Assembly (NCBI RefSeq): GCF_013315265.1
Contig: NZ_JABUFE010000002.1
Coordinates: 1 to 64,000 of the forward strand
Source of the DNA: Parasulfitobacter algicola
GTDB taxonomy: Bacteria; Pseudomonadota; Alphaproteobacteria; Rhodobacterales; Rhodobacteraceae
Direction of reading: 5' to 3'
Length of the DNA stretch: 64,000 bases
Every line of letters starts with the position of its first letter. Position 1 is the first letter of the stretch. A program made the position numbers and the translations under genes. Shown here in pieces: positions 55,728 to 64,000 of the stretch. Below the pieces are notes generated by a model. The model was not told where the DNA came from. It did no database searches and worked only from the letters and a program-made list of their open reading frames with translations.

Positions 55728-57131
55728 TTACATCAAGTCGCGCACATCCGTCAGACGTCCGGTAATGGCTGCCGCTGCCGCCATGGCAGGCGACATCAAA
55801 TGCGTGCGCCCGCCACGCCCCTGACGGCCTTCAAAGTTTCGGTTGCTGGTCGCGGCACACCGCTCACCCGGACTTAACTGATCAGGGTTCATCGCCAGGC
55901 ACATCGAACACCCCGCAAGGCGCCATTCAAATCCGGCGTTTTTAAAGATATCGGCCAGACCTTCTTCCTCGGCTTGTGCACGCACCAAACCCGATCCGGG
56001 CACGATCATCGCACGCAACCCATTCTTGATCTTCTTGCCTTTCAAAATCGCCGCCGCTGCGCGCAAATCTTCAATTCGACCATTGGTACAAGATCCGATA
56101 AAGACAGTGTCGATTTCAACCTCACTCAAAGGGGTACCAGGCGTTAGTCCCATATACTCCAGCGACCGCTGTGCAGCGCCCACTTTTCCACCCGTAAAAT
56201 CCTCAGCTGCAGGCACATTGGCCGTGATCGGCAGCACATCTTCCGGACTGGTGCCCCATGTCACAACGGGCGCGATATCTTCGCCCTTGATCGTGATCAC
56301 CTTATCGAAATGCGCGTTCTCATCCGTATAAAGCGTCTTCCACCAGTCAAGCGCGGCGTCCCACTGTGCCCCTTTCGGGGCATGCGGGCGGCCCTTGACG
56401 TATTCAAACGTCTTTTCATCCGGTGCAATCAAGCCTGCGCGCGCGCCACCCTCAATCGCCATATTGCAGACGGTCATGCGCCCTTCCATCGACAGATCGC
56501 GGATCGCTTCGCCACAGTATTCAATGACATAACCCGTGCCGCCGGCGGTTCCGGTTTCGCCGATCACGGACAGGGTGATATCCTTGGCCGTCACGCCACG
56601 GCGCAGCTTGCCGGTGATCTCAACCTTCATATTTTTGGATTTCTTCTGGATCAGCGTCTGCGTGGCCAGAACGTGTTCAACCTCAGACGTCCCGATCCCA
56701 TGGGCCAGTGCTCCAAAAGCCCCATGCGTGGCTGTGTGACTGTCGCCGCAGACCACCGTCATGCCAGGCAAAGTCCACCCCTGTTCGGGGCCGACAATAT
56801 GCACAATCCCCTGACGCACGTCAGACACCGGATAATAATGTATCCCGAAATCCTTGGCGTTTTTATCCAACGCGTCGACCTGAATGCGGCTTTCTTCATT
56901 CATGCCCCCTTCAGCACGATCCAATGTGGTGGGCACATTGTGATCAGGCACCGCAATCGTCTTGTCGGGCGCATGCACCGGACGGCCTGCCATACGCAGC
57001 CCCTCAAAGGCTTGCGGGCTTGTGACCTCGTGCACCAGATGGCGATCAATATACAGCAAACAGGTGCCATCATCGGCCTCGTGCGCGATGTGAGCATCCC
57101 AGATTTTATCGTAAAGCGTCTTGGGGGACAT
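55728..57131 (-). CDS. leuC: 3-isopropylmalate dehydratase large subunit
   Basis: A 467-residue aconitase-family enzyme of leucine synthesis. Iron-sulfur ligands: FIGSCTNGR (Cys about 346) and AGCSMC (Cys about 406 and 409). [20 protein letters not shown] and [20 protein letters not shown] are signatures. It needs LeuD, which is not in this window. GGGAGAGG lies before the ATG. A hairpin with a T run lies only 35 bases upstream of the start, with an isolated promoter region behind it. Confidence 0.97.
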   Translation of the reverse strand: MSPKTLYDKIWDAHIAHEADDGTCLLYIDRHLVHEVTSPQAFEGLRMAGRPVHAPDKTIAVPDHNVPTTLDRAEGGMNEESRIQVDALDKNAKDFGIHYYPVSDVRQGIVHIVGPEQGWTLPGMTVVCGDSHTATHGAFGALAHGIGTSEVEHVLATQTLIQKKSKNMKVEITGKLRRGVTAKDITLSVIGETGTAGGTGYVIEYCGEAIRDLSMEGRMTVCNMAIEGGARAGLIAPDEKTFEYVKGRPHAPKGAQWDAALDWWKTLYTDENAHFDKVITIKGEDIAPVVTWGTSPEDVLPITANVPAAEDFTGGKVGAAQRSLEYMGLTPGTPLSEVEIDTVFIGSCTNGRIEDLRAAAAILKGKKIKNGLRAMIVPGSGLVRAQAEEEGLADIFKNAGFEWRLAGCSMCLAMNPDQLSPGERCAATSNRNFEGRQGRGGRTHLMSPAMAAAAAITGRLTDVRDLM

Positions 57132-57167
57132 TGTCCTCTCCCATAGTTATTGGTTGAAACAGATGGT

Positions 57168-57190
57168 AAAAGGCGCGTTATAGTCGCGCC
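57168..57190 (-). other. Terminator-like hairpin in the leuC leader
   Basis: The minus strand has GGCGCG-7-CGCGCC followed by TTTT (arms at 57185-57190 and 57172-57177). It stands 40 bases before the leuC start with no leftward gene upstream, which is odd for a plain terminator and would fit an attenuator. A 33-codon frame (MYLHPMIPIFDMDDRARL...) ends within the hairpin loop; its leucines are scattered, so it is not a classical leader peptide. Confidence 0.4.
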
Positions 57191-57359
57191 AATACAGTGC
57201 AGGACGCCCCATAAAACCGCCAAGGCAGACGCGCACGATCATCCATGTCAAAAATCGGTATCATGGGATGCAGATACATCGCGTTGGCCCGTCTATCAAG
57301 GCGCGACTTGTCCCATACGCATCAACCGGGCAGTATGAACGAAACAAAAGGTATCGAGT

Positions 57360-58709
57360 ATGGATTTCCCGGAACCCGACGAACTGGTGGCAGAACAGGC
57401 AAATGCATTGGAAATAGGCGAAAGCCTGTTGTTGCAGGGCGAAGGTATGATCGCCAACCTGCTGCGGCCTTGGGGTGCTTATCAGATCGGAATCGCCCTT
57501 GCTGTTTTGCTGATGGCGCATCTGCTTCGGGCTTACATCGGGCCGAAAATGCATGACTGGATGCGCACACGCGAAGGCTGGCCGAAATGGCGGATGCGTA
57601 TTCTGGTCGTCGTTCATAAACGTCTGCGCAGTATTTTTTATGTGATTCTGATCTGGCTGGTCATCGCGGCGATGCGCGAAATCACCTGGCCCAGCCGCAG
57701 TTATTGGCTGACGATTATTGCCAACCTGGCCACCGCGTGGCTGATCGTGGCTTTCGGCACCCGGTTGATACGCAATGTCGTTTTACGCCAGCTGGTGCGT
57801 TACGGCGCATGGATCTGGGTCACCTTGCGCATTCTGAACCTGTCCGAGGAAGCCCAGCAATTGCTGGACAGTCTGGCCATCACAATCGGCGAAACCCGCA
57901 TTTCGATCTGGCTGGTTCTTCAGGCCACCTTTGTCCTTGGCATATTCCTTTTCAGCGCACGGTTCGTGTCGCGCACCACGTCTGACCGCATTCAAAGAAA
58001 CGAAAACATCTCGCCTTCGATGCGTGTCCTGACGGTCAAGTTTCTGCAGGTTGTCCTATATGGCGCGGCTTTCTTTATCGGTTTGCGCGCAGTTGGCTTT
58101 GATCTGACAGGGCTTGCTGTGCTGTCCGGTGCCATCGGTGTGGGCCTTGGATTTGGTCTGCAAAAGGTGGTGTCGAACCTGGTGTCTGGCATCATTATCC
58201 TGCTGGATAAATCCATCAAACCGGGGGACGTGATCAGCCTTGGCGATACTTTTGGCTGGATCAATTCGCTTGGCGCACGTTATGTGTCGGTTGTCACCCG
58301 TGATGGCCGCGAATACCTGATCCCGAACGAAGATCTGATCACAGGTCAGGTGGTCAACTGGTCACATTCCAATGATTTTGTGCGGCTCGATATCTATTTC
58401 GGCACCGCCTATCACGATGACCCACATACTGTCCGCCCTATCGCAATCGAAGCCGCCATGAGCGTTGATCGCGTGCTAAGCCATCCGCGCAAGCCCGTAT
58501 GTCACATCGTCGGGTTCGGCGACAGTTCGGTCGACTATATCCTGAGGTTCTGGATTTCCGATCCAACGGGCGGGCTGACCAACGTGCGTGGACAGGTCTA
58601 TCTGGCGTTGTGGGATGCATTTCAGGAAAACGGTATTTCGATCCCGTTCCCGCAGCGCGAGGTCAAAATGCTGCAAGGCAGCGAACTGCAGACAAAAGCA
58701 TTAGACTGA
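57360..58709 (+). CDS. Mechanosensitive ion channel (MscS family)
   Basis: A 449-residue channel. About five hydrophobic segments precede the MscS core, which contains the pore-lining helix GAIGVGLGFGLQKVVSNLVS and then ILLDKSIKPGDVISLGD. The beta-domain follows (LIPNEDLITGQVVNWSHSND), and the C-terminal domain ends FPQREVKML. It opens under membrane tension to release solutes after osmotic downshock. AAAGG lies 10 bases before the ATG. Overlaps nothing. Confidence 0.93.
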   Translation: MDFPEPDELVAEQANALEIGESLLLQGEGMIANLLRPWGAYQIGIALAVLLMAHLLRAYIGPKMHDWMRTREGWPKWRMRILVVVHKRLRSIFYVILIWLVIAAMREITWPSRSYWLTIIANLATAWLIVAFGTRLIRNVVLRQLVRYGAWIWVTLRILNLSEEAQQLLDSLAITIGETRISIWLVLQATFVLGIFLFSARFVSRTTSDRIQRNENISPSMRVLTVKFLQVVLYGAAFFIGLRAVGFDLTGLAVLSGAIGVGLGFGLQKVVSNLVSGIIILLDKSIKPGDVISLGDTFGWINSLGARYVSVVTRDGREYLIPNEDLITGQVVNWSHSNDFVRLDIYFGTAYHDDPHTVRPIAIEAAMSVDRVLSHPRKPVCHIVGFGDSSVDYILRFWISDPTGGLTNVRGQVYLALWDAFQENGISIPFPQREVKMLQGSELQTKALD

Positions 58710-58790
58710 TCGCACCACAGATTTTAATAGCATATGCATAAAGCATGTTCGGCAAGTGCCGAACTAAATTTATAAAGGGAATTTTACCAA

Positions 58791-59243
58791 ATGGAATTTA
58801 CGAAAGCGCTGAAACACAACATGGTCAAACCGTTCGAAGGTCGGGCATCACGCTCGGAATTCTGGTGGTTTTTCCTTTGGTTCTTCATCTTGGGTATCGG
58901 CGGTACGATCCTGCTGTTTGTCGTCTTTATCGGACCAATTGCAGCGTCTGCTTCGATGGATTCTGACGCCGCAGCGGCTGGTGCGGCCGTGGGTGGTTTG
59001 ATCGGGATTATTTTTATGCCCATTCTCTATATGATGATTGGGTGGATGGCTCTTGCGCTGATCTGTACGTCAATCCGGCGTTTGCATGACCAGAATAAAT
59101 CCGGTTGGTGGTACCTGATTGGACTGGTCCCTTTTGTTGGTGGAATTGTCCTGCTGGTCTTTTACTGCCTGCCGGGCACTCCGGGGCCTAACCGGTTTGG
59201 TCCCGATCCCCTGCAAAACACCGACGAAGATGTCTTTTCATAA
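58791..59243 (+). CDS. DUF805 membrane protein
   Basis: A 150-residue protein with the DUF805 hallmarks: FEGRASRSEFWWFFL at 16-30, a helix pair, then SIRRLHDQNKSGWWYLIGLV and a FYCLPGTPGPNRFGPDPL end. Three or four hydrophobic helices. The function is unknown; widespread in proteobacteria. Stands alone behind the MscS gene. Confidence 0.92.
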   Translation: MEFTKALKHNMVKPFEGRASRSEFWWFFLWFFILGIGGTILLFVVFIGPIAASASMDSDAAAAGAAVGGLIGIIFMPILYMMIGWMALALICTSIRRLHDQNKSGWWYLIGLVPFVGGIVLLVFYCLPGTPGPNRFGPDPLQNTDEDVFS

Positions 59244-59354
59244 GGCATATCGGTCGCCACCACGTTGAATAGCGTCAAAAACCATATCAATTGGTGTGGT
59301 TTTACAAATCAAAGCACTGGATTAGATACGCCATTGATGGTCTGACTGCACGTT

Positions 59355-60284
59355 ATGAATCACAAGCTACGGGATCACGGCGGCGGGCTGGATGCAGCCA
59401 TTTTGCAATATGGCGGCACGCGTGCGGGCTGGATCGATCTGTCTACAGGTATCAACCCGCATCCCTATCCCATTGGCACACCTGCGATGTCAGACTGGAT
59501 CCAGTTGCCCGACCAAGGCGCAGTGAACACCTTGCTGGTCGAGGCCCGCAAATTCTGGCAGATCCCTGACAGCGCGGCTATTATAGCAGCCCCCGGCGCG
59601 TCCGCCCTGATCGCCCGCATCCCTGCGCTTTTCCCGACCGCAAACGTTGATATCCCGACGCCCACATACAATGAACATGCTGCCGCTTTCAAAGCACATG
59701 GCTGGCAGATCAATTCGGGCGACGCCAAAGTCATTGTACACCCCAACAACCCCGATGGCCGATGGTACACCGCTGACGATCTGCAAACATCTGTTCGCAT
59801 CATCGACGAAAGCTTTTGTGACGTGGCCCCGGATCGCAGCCTGATCCATCTGGCCGATACCCCCGGCACAATCATCCTGAAAAGTTTTGGTAAGTTCTGG
59901 GGTCTGGCGGGGCTGCGCCTTGGCTTTGCCATCGGCGATCCTGCCTTGATCGTACGCTTGTCCGACCTGATCGGCCCATGGCCCGTGGCGGGCCCGGCCC
60001 TGCGGATTGGCACCGCAGCTTTGCAAGATACAAAATGGGCACATGACACACGACAGCGATTACAAGACGACGCAGATCGTCTGGATACCGTGATGCAAGA
60101 TCACGCCCAACTGATTGGGGGGACATCCCTGTTCCGCCTGTATGATGTACCCGATGCCGCACAGATGCAGGACCAGTTGGCACACCATCACATCTGGTCA
60201 CGCATCTTTCCCTATTCCAAAACATGGGTGCGCCTTGGCCTGCCGCCTGCAGATGGTTGGGATCGTCTAAAGGCTGCCCTATGA
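59355..60284 (+). CDS. cobC: Threonine-phosphate decarboxylase (CobC, cobalamin synthesis)
   Basis: A 309-residue PLP-dependent enzyme of the aminotransferase class I/II fold, making the aminopropanol phosphate for the cobalamin nucleotide loop. DHGGGLDAAILQYGG begins it, DLSTGINPHPYPI follows, VHPNNPDGRW and DESFCDVAPDRSLIHL bind PLP, and LKSFGKFWGLAGLRLG carries the PLP lysine. No strong ribosome-binding site. It overlaps cobD by 4 bases, and the two act in the same step of the pathway. Confidence 0.93.
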   Translation: MNHKLRDHGGGLDAAILQYGGTRAGWIDLSTGINPHPYPIGTPAMSDWIQLPDQGAVNTLLVEARKFWQIPDSAAIIAAPGASALIARIPALFPTANVDIPTPTYNEHAAAFKAHGWQINSGDAKVIVHPNNPDGRWYTADDLQTSVRIIDESFCDVAPDRSLIHLADTPGTIILKSFGKFWGLAGLRLGFAIGDPALIVRLSDLIGPWPVAGPALRIGTAALQDTKWAHDTRQRLQDDADRLDTVMQDHAQLIGGTSLFRLYDVPDAAQMQDQLAHHHIWSRIFPYSKTWVRLGLPPADGWDRLKAAL

Positions 60285-61189
60285 CCTTTGCCCCTGCCCT
60301 TTTTTGTGCGCTGATCCTGGATGCCATCCTGGGTGAACCGAAATGGCTGTGGGACCGTATCCCCCATCCTGCCGTTCTGATAGGCCGCGCGATCAGCTGG
60401 CTTGAGACACGATTTAACAATGATCCCGCCCGCCGCATCAAAGGCACCGAAGTCGTTGCCTTGCTTAGCTTTGCCGCCATCGCCTTGGGCTATGGTCTGT
60501 CACTGCTTGGCCCCGTGGCTGAAATTCTGGTGGCCGCCATCCTTCTGGCGCAAAAATCTCTGACACAGCACGTCCGCGCCGTCGCGGATGCCTTGCGCTT
60601 GTCTGTGCCAGCCGGTCGACAGGCCGTCGCCATGATTGTCGGCCGCAATACAAAAGATATGACTGAAAGCGATGTCAGCCGCGCGGCCATTGAATCTGCT
60701 GCCGAAAACCTGTCCGACGGTGTGATCGCGCCTGCGTTCTGGTTTCTGGTGGCAGGGCTGCCGGGACTGTTACTTTATAAAATCGTAAATACCGCCGACA
60801 GCATGATCGGCCACCGTACGGAACAATTCGAAAAATTCGGATGGGCGGCCGCCCGTCTGGATGATGTGCTGAACTGGATACCGGCCCGCCTGACACCTGT
60901 TCTGATGGCTTTGGCATATGCGCGGTTGGATGTCTTTAAAACCCTGCGCCGTGACGCCCGCCTGCACCGATCCCCAAACGCGGGCTGGCCCGAAGCCGCA
61001 ATCGCCGTCTTGCTGAATACCCCCCTGTCCGGCCCACGATCCTATGACGGGAAACGGCAGGATTTTCCGTGGGTCTACCCCGAAGGCAAACAGATGGCAG
61101 GGCCGGGCGAAATAGATCAGGCGGTTGCCATATTATGGCGCACATGGGCGCTTGCCACGGGTCTTATCCTGATCATCGCCCTGATCTGA
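60281..61189 (+). CDS. cobD: Adenosylcobinamide-phosphate synthase (CobD/CbiB)
   Basis: A 302-residue membrane enzyme from ATG 60281 (MTFAPALFCALILDAILGEP), overlapping the cobC stop (ATGA). Family features are the LDAILGEPKWLWDRIPHPAV start, AAIESAAENLSDGVIAPAFW and the VNTADSMIGHRTEQFEKFGW stretch, with WAAARLDDVLNWIPARLTP next. It couples aminopropanol phosphate to adenosylcobyric acid. The name cobD follows the aerobic-pathway naming. Confidence 0.95.
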   Translation: MTFAPALFCALILDAILGEPKWLWDRIPHPAVLIGRAISWLETRFNNDPARRIKGTEVVALLSFAAIALGYGLSLLGPVAEILVAAILLAQKSLTQHVRAVADALRLSVPAGRQAVAMIVGRNTKDMTESDVSRAAIESAAENLSDGVIAPAFWFLVAGLPGLLLYKIVNTADSMIGHRTEQFEKFGWAAARLDDVLNWIPARLTPVLMALAYARLDVFKTLRRDARLHRSPNAGWPEAAIAVLLNTPLSGPRSYDGKRQDFPWVYPEGKQMAGPGEIDQAVAILWRTWALATGLILIIALI

Positions 61190-61248
61190 CATGTTGCGCC
61201 CTGCCACAAGATCGCTAATCTGATCATGATTTTATCAGGAGTGTATTC

Positions 61249-62421
61249 ATGCGATTAAGCCTTGCCACGATCTTTTGTTTTGCAATTACAACGGCGGTCA
61301 CCCATGCAAACTGTGGCGGCAGTTTTAACAGTTTTGTCACCGACTTGAAAAAAAAAGCGCGACAGGCCGGACATTCCAGCGAAACGGTAAATCGGTTTTT
61401 TGCATCTGTTCGACAAGACCCCAAAGTCATTCGCGCCGATCGCAGTCAGGGTGTTTTCAAAAAGAATTTCATCGAATTTTCCCGCGCCGTTATATCCGCG
61501 AACCGGCTGCAAAACGGACAACGTAACGCACAAAAATATTCCAAAGTCTTCGACCGCGCACAGCGCGAATATGGCGTACCGTCAGGTGTTTTATTAGCAT
61601 TCTGGGCGCTTGAGACTGACTATGGCGCGGTGCAGGGCAACTTCAACACACTCAATGCGCTGGTCACATTGTCCCATGACTGCCGACGCCCCCAGTTGTT
61701 CCGCCCGCAGATTTTCGCAGCCATAAAACTGTATGAACGTGGCGAATTTGACCCCGCCCGCACCACAGGGGCATGGGCCGGAGAAATCGGCATGGTTCAG
61801 ATGCTGCCCGAAGATATCCTGACCAATGGCGTCGATGCGGACGGCGATGGCAAAGTCAGCCTTAAGACTTCGCCCCCCGATGCGCTAATGTCCGGGGCCA
61901 AAATGCTGCACGATCTAGGGTGGCGCGCGAATGAACCGTGGCTGCAGGAAATTACCGTTCCGAACACATTGGATTGGTCTAAAACCGGATTTGATACCAC
62001 AATCACCGTTGATGAATGGGCTAAAATGGGGGTGCGTGGTCGGTCGGGTGATCTGGGTTCGCGAAATTTGCAGGCTTCGGTGTTGCTGCCAATGGGCAAA
62101 GATGGCCCTGCGTTTCTGGCCTATCCGAATTACACTGTTTATTTTGAATGGAATCAAAGCTTTATCTACGTGACCACCGCGGCATATTTCGCCACACGAC
62201 TGTCGGGCGCGCCACCCTATGACCCGCGCAATCCCGAAAGCGGTCTGAACGACACGGAAATGAAAATGCTGCAAACCAAACTGCGCAATCGTGGCCATGA
62301 TGTTGGTAAAATTGACGGCATTCTGGGCCGCAAAACGCGCGCAGCTGTTCAGGCTGAACAACAGCGCCTTGGCTTACCAGCCGACGCCTGGCCAACCCGG
62401 AATTTATTACAAGCTCTTTGA
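61249..62421 (+). CDS. Lytic murein transglycosylase with peptidoglycan-binding domain
   Basis: A 390-residue exported protein with signal peptide (MRLSLATIFCFAITTAVTHA). The MltB-type SLT_2 domain (about 25-320) has the catalytic Glu122 in LLAFWALETDYG, and GAWAGEIGMVQMLPEDILTN follows. The C-terminal domain (about 330-385) is a PG_binding_1 repeat (NDTEMKMLQTKLRNRGHDVG). It cleaves glycan strands with formation of anhydro ends. There is no lipobox, so it is soluble in the periplasm. Confidence 0.93.
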   Translation: MRLSLATIFCFAITTAVTHANCGGSFNSFVTDLKKKARQAGHSSETVNRFFASVRQDPKVIRADRSQGVFKKNFIEFSRAVISANRLQNGQRNAQKYSKVFDRAQREYGVPSGVLLAFWALETDYGAVQGNFNTLNALVTLSHDCRRPQLFRPQIFAAIKLYERGEFDPARTTGAWAGEIGMVQMLPEDILTNGVDADGDGKVSLKTSPPDALMSGAKMLHDLGWRANEPWLQEITVPNTLDWSKTGFDTTITVDEWAKMGVRGRSGDLGSRNLQASVLLPMGKDGPAFLAYPNYTVYFEWNQSFIYVTTAAYFATRLSGAPPYDPRNPESGLNDTEMKMLQTKLRNRGHDVGKIDGILGRKTRAAVQAEQQRLGLPADAWPTRNLLQAL

Positions 62422-62507
62422 GGTTTTCGGGAACAAATCTGTACGTATCTCGTTTTGATTACAAGGGGCGAAAGAAAGTCTCATTAACAATCATAGGAGG
62501 AATGTCC

Positions 62508-63002
62508 ATGCGTACTTTCCTTGCAACCACAGCCGTCATCTGTGTAACTTTGCCAGCCTTGGCTGAAACAACAACATACGATTCACAAGCCACTACGTCT
62601 GAAAATGTTGGTGTGTTTTTCTTTGAACCCCAAAACTTTGGTGCTGACACGCTTTCTGCAAGTACCCTTATTGGCAAATATGTCTATACGACCGAACTTA
62701 AAGAGTTTGCCAGCAATGGATCCATTGATGTTGAAAAGGAATGGAATAATATCGGCGAAGTGCGTGATGTCGTCATGTCAGCCGACGGGAAAACACGCTC
62801 TGTCATTCTTGATATTGGTGGCTTCCTTGGGATGGGTGAACACACAGTCGCCGTGAACATGGATCAACTGAAATTGGTCAATGATCGTGATGATGCCGGC
62901 GATTTCTTCGTCGTTGTTCAATCAACCAAAGACAAACTTATGAATGCCCCCGCATTCGACATGTCAGAAATCGGTGCATGGGCAGCAGAAGATCAATCGT
63001 AA
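62508..63002 (+). CDS. Exported PRC-barrel protein
   Basis: A 164-residue protein from ATG 62508 (MRTFLATTAVICVTLPALAE), seven bases after AGGAGG; another ATG at 62502 is too close to it. The mature part holds one PRC-barrel (SASTLIGKYVYTTELKEF, IGEVRDVVMSADGKTRSVIL and VAVNMDQLKLV). PRC-barrel proteins with a signal peptide are common in Rhodobacterales; ligands are unknown. A strong terminator follows. Confidence 0.88.
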   Translation: MRTFLATTAVICVTLPALAETTTYDSQATTSENVGVFFFEPQNFGADTLSASTLIGKYVYTTELKEFASNGSIDVEKEWNNIGEVRDVVMSADGKTRSVILDIGGFLGMGEHTVAVNMDQLKLVNDRDDAGDFFVVVQSTKDKLMNAPAFDMSEIGAWAAEDQS

Positions 63003-63024
63003 TCAATACGCTTGATTTAACAAT

Positions 63025-63052
63025 GGCCTCGGATTTCTTCCGGGGCCTTTTT
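63025..63052 (+). terminator. Intrinsic terminator of the PRC-barrel gene
   Basis: The stem GGCCTCGG/CCGGGGCC (63025-63032 and 63040-63047) has one T-G pair and a 7-base loop, followed by TTTTT. It begins 22 bases after the stop codon. Confidence 0.9.
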
Positions 63053-63122
63053 GCTTGCCTCGGCTCATACTTGTAACTTTTAAAACTGACTGCTAGCGAT
63101 GACATCAAAATAGGAACTTTTG

Positions 63123-63971
63123 ATGGCGTATTCTTTAAAGCATCTTTGGGAAGGCAAAGCACCTTTTCAGCGCAATTTAAGTGGCCGGCTTTGGCAGTGG
63201 CGCCATACACTGACACCCCCTTCAACTGAACCTATGATCTATGTAGCCATCCCATTAGTCGCAAAAGACAGAGCCGACGATTGGTCCCGCCTTGAACGCA
63301 TATTGGATCGCACTTTAAAAAGCCTGTTACATCAAACAAATCCGAACTGGCAGGCCGTTATATGTGGGCAAAATGAACCTGATCTAACCGTTAAGGATCC
63401 TCGTATTCGGTTCTTGAAATACCCCGAACCAAGCAATTTTTCAGATCAAAGGGGTAAACTTTCCTATCTGGTGGACGACCTAAAATTATCATCCACAGGC
63501 GACGGATATTACTTTGCGCTGGATGCTGACGATATTTTGCATCCCGAACTCTTTTCTCATATCCAATCTGACAACAACGGCCAGGGATATTACCTAAGTG
63601 CAGGTTACATGATTGACGCAAAGACCAGTCAACTTGCACCCCTTTATTCGCCCCATTCGCCTTTGTACAAAGCGTGTGGATCCAGTACAGCCATGCGATT
63701 TGACTTTCGGTCCGATTTTCAATTTGAAAAAATATTACGCAAACGGGGCAAGCATGGAAGTGTGCCGGATAACGTGGCGTATTATGGCTTTGAAATGCAA
63801 TCAATCGCGTTTCCATCTGTGCTTTATCTGGTAAATCACGGTGAAAACATGCAAAAGCGGCGCGGTAAAATTGATAGTAAACTGGCATATATCTCTGATA
63901 ATTTGATAACCGATCAGATCTATATCGCAAAAATTCGCGAAGAATTTAAACTGGATACTTTAGACCTCTGA
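63123..63971 (+). CDS. Putative glycosyltransferase (GT-A fold, rhamnosyltransferase-like)
   Basis: A 282-residue protein from ATG 63123, with AGGA 7 bases upstream; TTG at 63120 is possible. The core FALDADDILHPELF has a DxDD sugar-nucleotide/metal motif (about 136-139), preceded by SLLHQTNPNWQAVICGQNEP, the pattern of family 2 glycosyltransferases. There is no membrane segment. Substrate not predictable; it probably acts on a surface polysaccharide. The gene ends near the window edge, so its operon is unknown. Confidence 0.78.
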   Translation: MAYSLKHLWEGKAPFQRNLSGRLWQWRHTLTPPSTEPMIYVAIPLVAKDRADDWSRLERILDRTLKSLLHQTNPNWQAVICGQNEPDLTVKDPRIRFLKYPEPSNFSDQRGKLSYLVDDLKLSSTGDGYYFALDADDILHPELFSHIQSDNNGQGYYLSAGYMIDAKTSQLAPLYSPHSPLYKACGSSTAMRFDFRSDFQFEKILRKRGKHGSVPDNVAYYGFEMQSIAFPSVLYLVNHGENMQKRRGKIDSKLAYISDNLITDQIYIAKIREEFKLDTLDL

Positions 63972-63975
63972 CCTT

Positions 63976-64000
63976 AAGCCACCATTGCTTCGGCTTTTTT
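63976..64000 (+). terminator. Possible terminator at the window edge
   Basis: AAGCC/GGCTT arms with an 11-base loop are followed by TTTTT up to the edge. The 5-bp stem is weak, and the sequence is cut here, so the call is tentative. Confidence 0.45.

Noticed and set aside
56310-57146. 278-residue frame antisense to leuC
   Set aside because: Complete overlap with leuC; no motif, no signal and no ribosome-binding site.
1-64000. CRISPR arrays, tRNA or rRNA genes, insertion sequences or prophage
   Set aside because: No regular direct repeats, no cloverleaf with a GGTTCGAATCC-like arm, no transposase or phage protein was seen in reading the sequence and translated frames.

Overview
The window looks like chromosomal core DNA of an alphaproteobacterium of the order Rhodobacterales (Roseobacter-type). 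This rests on gene content and order, not on a search. The gene order rpoZ-rsh-DUF2062-exoD-pdxJ-acpS-lepB-rnc-era-DUF1491-recO, the rplO-secY-adk-rpsM-rpsK-rpoA-rplQ block, the PleD homologue, DUF3572, DUF983 and the methionyl-tRNA synthetase type all fit that group. By eye the base composition is around half GC, low for the group, with AT-richer islands at 6.4-10.3 kb, 23.7-24.0 kb and 36.3-38.8 kb. I saw no rRNA, tRNA, prophage, insertion sequence or CRISPR array.

Layout. 0-6.4 kb: start of tuf, a lipoprotein, a cytochrome P450, an M32 carboxypeptidase, heme A synthase and glutamate dehydrogenase. 6.4-10.3 kb: an AT-rich block with a von Willebrand/TadG-like protein and two TadE-like pseudopilins, with no Tad secretion machinery beside it. 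10.3-14.4 kb: small conserved proteins, a PleD-type diguanylate cyclase, and a compact module of EF-hand protein, ECF sigma factor, short membrane anti-sigma candidate and CnrX/ZraP-like metal sensor. 14.5-20.1 kb: DUF983, NUDIX hydrolase, fatty acid desaturase, XRE regulator, a clipped 3-hydroxyacyl-CoA dehydrogenase relative, lipocalin, aldo/keto reductase and YceI. 20.3-23.7 kb: metG with an in-frame insertion, two overlapping small genes, and recO. 24.0-33.0 kb: a leftward operon linking transcription (rpoZ), stringent response (rsh), vitamin B6 (pdxJ), lipid/ACP priming (acpS), secretion (lepB) and RNA/ribosome maturation (rnc, era), with folK upstream.

33.1-43.1 kb: NYN-domain protein, ispH, DUF3429, a methyltransferase, rnhA, small exported proteins, an unrecognised 301-residue protein, then def, a degenerate def paralogue and fmt, a PatB-like C-S lyase and a glutathionyl-hydroquinone reductase. 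43.2-48.5 kb: the end of the spc/alpha ribosomal operon, leftward, with a stem-loop in nearly every sizeable gap. 48.7-51.3 kb: a molybdenum hydroxylase pair (iorAB-like). 51.4-54.2 kb: a four-gene phospholipid-type cluster (acyltransferase, CDP-diglyceride synthase, small membrane protein, CDP-alcohol phosphatidyltransferase). 54.2-57.1 kb: pyrD, DUF952, leuC. 57.4-64 kb: MscS channel, DUF805 protein, cobalamin genes cobC and cobD, a lytic transglycosylase, a PRC-barrel protein and a glycosyltransferase.

The most notable signals are the roughly 28-residue insertion in MetRS, the sigma/anti-sigma/metal-sensor/EF-hand module, the def paralogue that has lost its catalytic residues, the phospholipid cluster, the set of intercistronic hairpins in the ribosomal operon, and three convergent gene pairs whose stop codons share one CTAA tetranucleotide. 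I found no clearly new multi-gene system; the sigma module and the phospholipid cluster are the nearest candidates.
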